Shown: in pieces, positions 5,649-6,511 of the stretch
Layout: each line of letters starts with the position of its first letter
Numbering within the stretch: position 1 is the first letter of the stretch
Assembly (NCBI GenBank): GCA_002437585.1
Contig: DJQM01000012.1
Span: forward strand, 33,462-39,972
Reading direction: 5' to 3'
Source of the DNA: Clostridiales bacterium UBA6386
GTDB taxonomy: Bacteria > Bacillota > Clostridia > Oscillospirales > Oscillospiraceae
DNA length: 6,511 bases
The notes under the pieces: model-generated
What the model was told of the DNA's origin: nothing
Seen by the model: only the letters and a program-made list of their open reading frames with translations
The model's database searches: none
Program-made: the position numbers and the translations under genes

Positions 5649-6511
5649 ATGATGCAGACTGTATCGGATTTCTTTGGCTGCCATGTGTTCAGCGAAGCCG
5701 TGATGAAGCAGAAGCTTCCAAAGGCTGTTTTTAAAGATGTCTACGCCGCCATCCACGAGGGCAAGCGCCTCGATCTGGCCGCGGCCAACGTCGTCGCCAA
5801 TTCCATGAAGGACTGGGCCATCGAGCTCGGCGCGACGCACTTCACCCACTGGTTCCAGCCCATGACCGGCATCACGGCCGAAAAGCACGACTCGTTCATC
5901 TCTCCCACCGCCGACGGCGGCGTGATCATGGAGTTTTCCGGCAAGGAACTCATCCAGGGCGAGCCGGACGCGTCCAGCTTCCCCTCTGGCGGCCTGCGCG
6001 CCACGTTTGAGGCCAGAGGCTATACCGCGTGGGATCCGACGTCCTTCGCCTTTATTAAAGATCAGGTCCTGTATATCCCGACCGCGTTCTGTTCCTACGG
6101 CGGCGAGGCGCTCGACAAAAAGACGCCGCTGCTGCGCTCCATGCAGGCCATCAACAAGCAGGGGCTGCGTATCCTGAAGCTGTTCGGGCATGACGAGGTC
6201 AAGGCCGTCCGCACGACGGTCGGCCCGGAGCAGGAGTATTTCCTCATCGACGAGGCGCTTTACAGCAAGCGCAAGGATCTCATCTATACCGGCCGGACCC
6301 TATTCGGCGCAAAGCCGCCCAAGGGGCAGGAGCTCGAGGACCATTACTTCGGCACCATCAAGCCGCGCGTCGCCGCGTTCATGCACGATCTGGACAAGGA
6401 GCTGTGGGAGCTCGGCGTGCTCGCCAAGACGGAGCACAACGAGGTCGCGCCCGCGCAGCATGAGCTCGCGCCCGTCTTCACCACCACCAACATCGCCGCC
6501 GACCACAACCA
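5649..6511 (+). CDS. glnN: Glutamine synthetase type III, N-terminal part (runs off the window)
   Basis: The N-terminal 287 residues of an ATP-dependent glutamine synthetase of the large GSIII class (about 700 residues, common in Bacteroidetes and Clostridia). It condenses glutamate and ammonium into glutamine in the cytoplasm. Family signatures visible: THFTHWFQPMTG and EKHDSF near residues 62-80, the EFSGKELIQGEPDASSFP segment near 97-115, VGPEQEYF from V191 (E194 and E196 are probable metal or substrate ligands), and the H263-N-E-V-A-P-A-Q-H-E segment of the active site. GSI and GSII lack these long blocks. The start is ATG-ATG at 5649/5652 behind AAGGGG. It is read from a perfect-consensus promoter through a structured leader, divergently from the ANTAR regulator and gltBD, the next enzyme of the same cycle. 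Codon style (GCG, CGC, CTC) matches the regulator. The C-terminal half and stop codon are outside the window. Confidence 0.95.
   Translation, partial: MMQTVSDFFGCHVFSEAVMKQKLPKAVFKDVYAAIHEGKRLDLAAANVVANSMKDWAIELGATHFTHWFQPMTGITAEKHDSFISPTADGGVIMEFSGKELIQGEPDASSFPSGGLRATFEARGYTAWDPTSFAFIKDQVLYIPTAFCSYGGEALDKKTPLLRSMQAINKQGLRILKLFGHDEVKAVRTTVGPEQEYFLIDEALYSKRKDLIYTGRTLFGAKPPKGQELEDHYFGTIKPRVAAFMHDLDKELWELGVLAKTEHNEVAPAQHELAPVFTTTNIAADHN

Noticed and set aside
5489..5734. Plus-strand open frame across the glnN leader
   Set aside because: It would begin on the TTG of the -35 box, before the start of transcription, and it runs into glnN in another frame. It has no ribosome binding site.
5556..6191. 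Minus-strand open frames opposite glnN
   Set aside because: These are shadows of the strongly supported GSIII frame. They have no ribosome binding site and no recognisable domain.

Overview
The window is one nitrogen-assimilation locus. It looks like it comes from a GC-rich, anaerobic Firmicute of the Clostridia (a Ruminococcaceae/Oscillospiraceae-like gut bacterium). The evidence is the combination of a type III glutamine synthetase, a bacterial GltB/GltD glutamate synthase, an ANTAR-domain regulator and strong AGGAGG ribosome binding sites. This placement is an inference from gene content and style, not from a marker gene.

Layout: from a central divergent control region (about 5314-5648) two transcription units leave in opposite directions. 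Leftwards (minus strand) run a 194-residue ANTAR regulator (4729-5313), gltB (170-4708, the complete 1512-residue glutamate synthase large subunit) and the first 52 codons of gltD (1-157, cut by the window edge). Gaps are 20 nt and 12 nt, so this is almost certainly one operon. Rightwards (plus strand) runs glnN (5649 to the window end), the N-terminal 287 residues of a type III glutamine synthetase. Together these encode the GS-GOGAT cycle: GlnN makes glutamine from glutamate and ammonium, and GltBD turns glutamine plus 2-oxoglutarate into two glutamates. A likely RNA-binding regulator is built into the locus.

The control region has two divergent near-perfect housekeeping promoters. TTGACA-17-TATAAT drives glnN, and TTGACA-17-TAAAAT drives the regulator-gltBD operon. 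Each leader can fold into hairpins. The glnN leader has a long stem-loop followed by a U-rich stretch just before the ribosome binding site, with a terminal-loop hexamer ATCGAT. That hexamer fits the A1/G4 pattern of ANTAR target hairpins, although the usual second hexaloop hairpin was not found. The regulator's receiver domain lacks the phospho-acceptor aspartate. A plausible model is strong constitutive initiation with control after initiation by a phosphorylation-independent ANTAR protein.

The most unexpected feature is an abrupt change of codon and base style inside gltB near 3950-4005, at the conserved HNGEINT motif. The two sides look like different genomes, which suggests either homologous recombination or a chimeric assembly.
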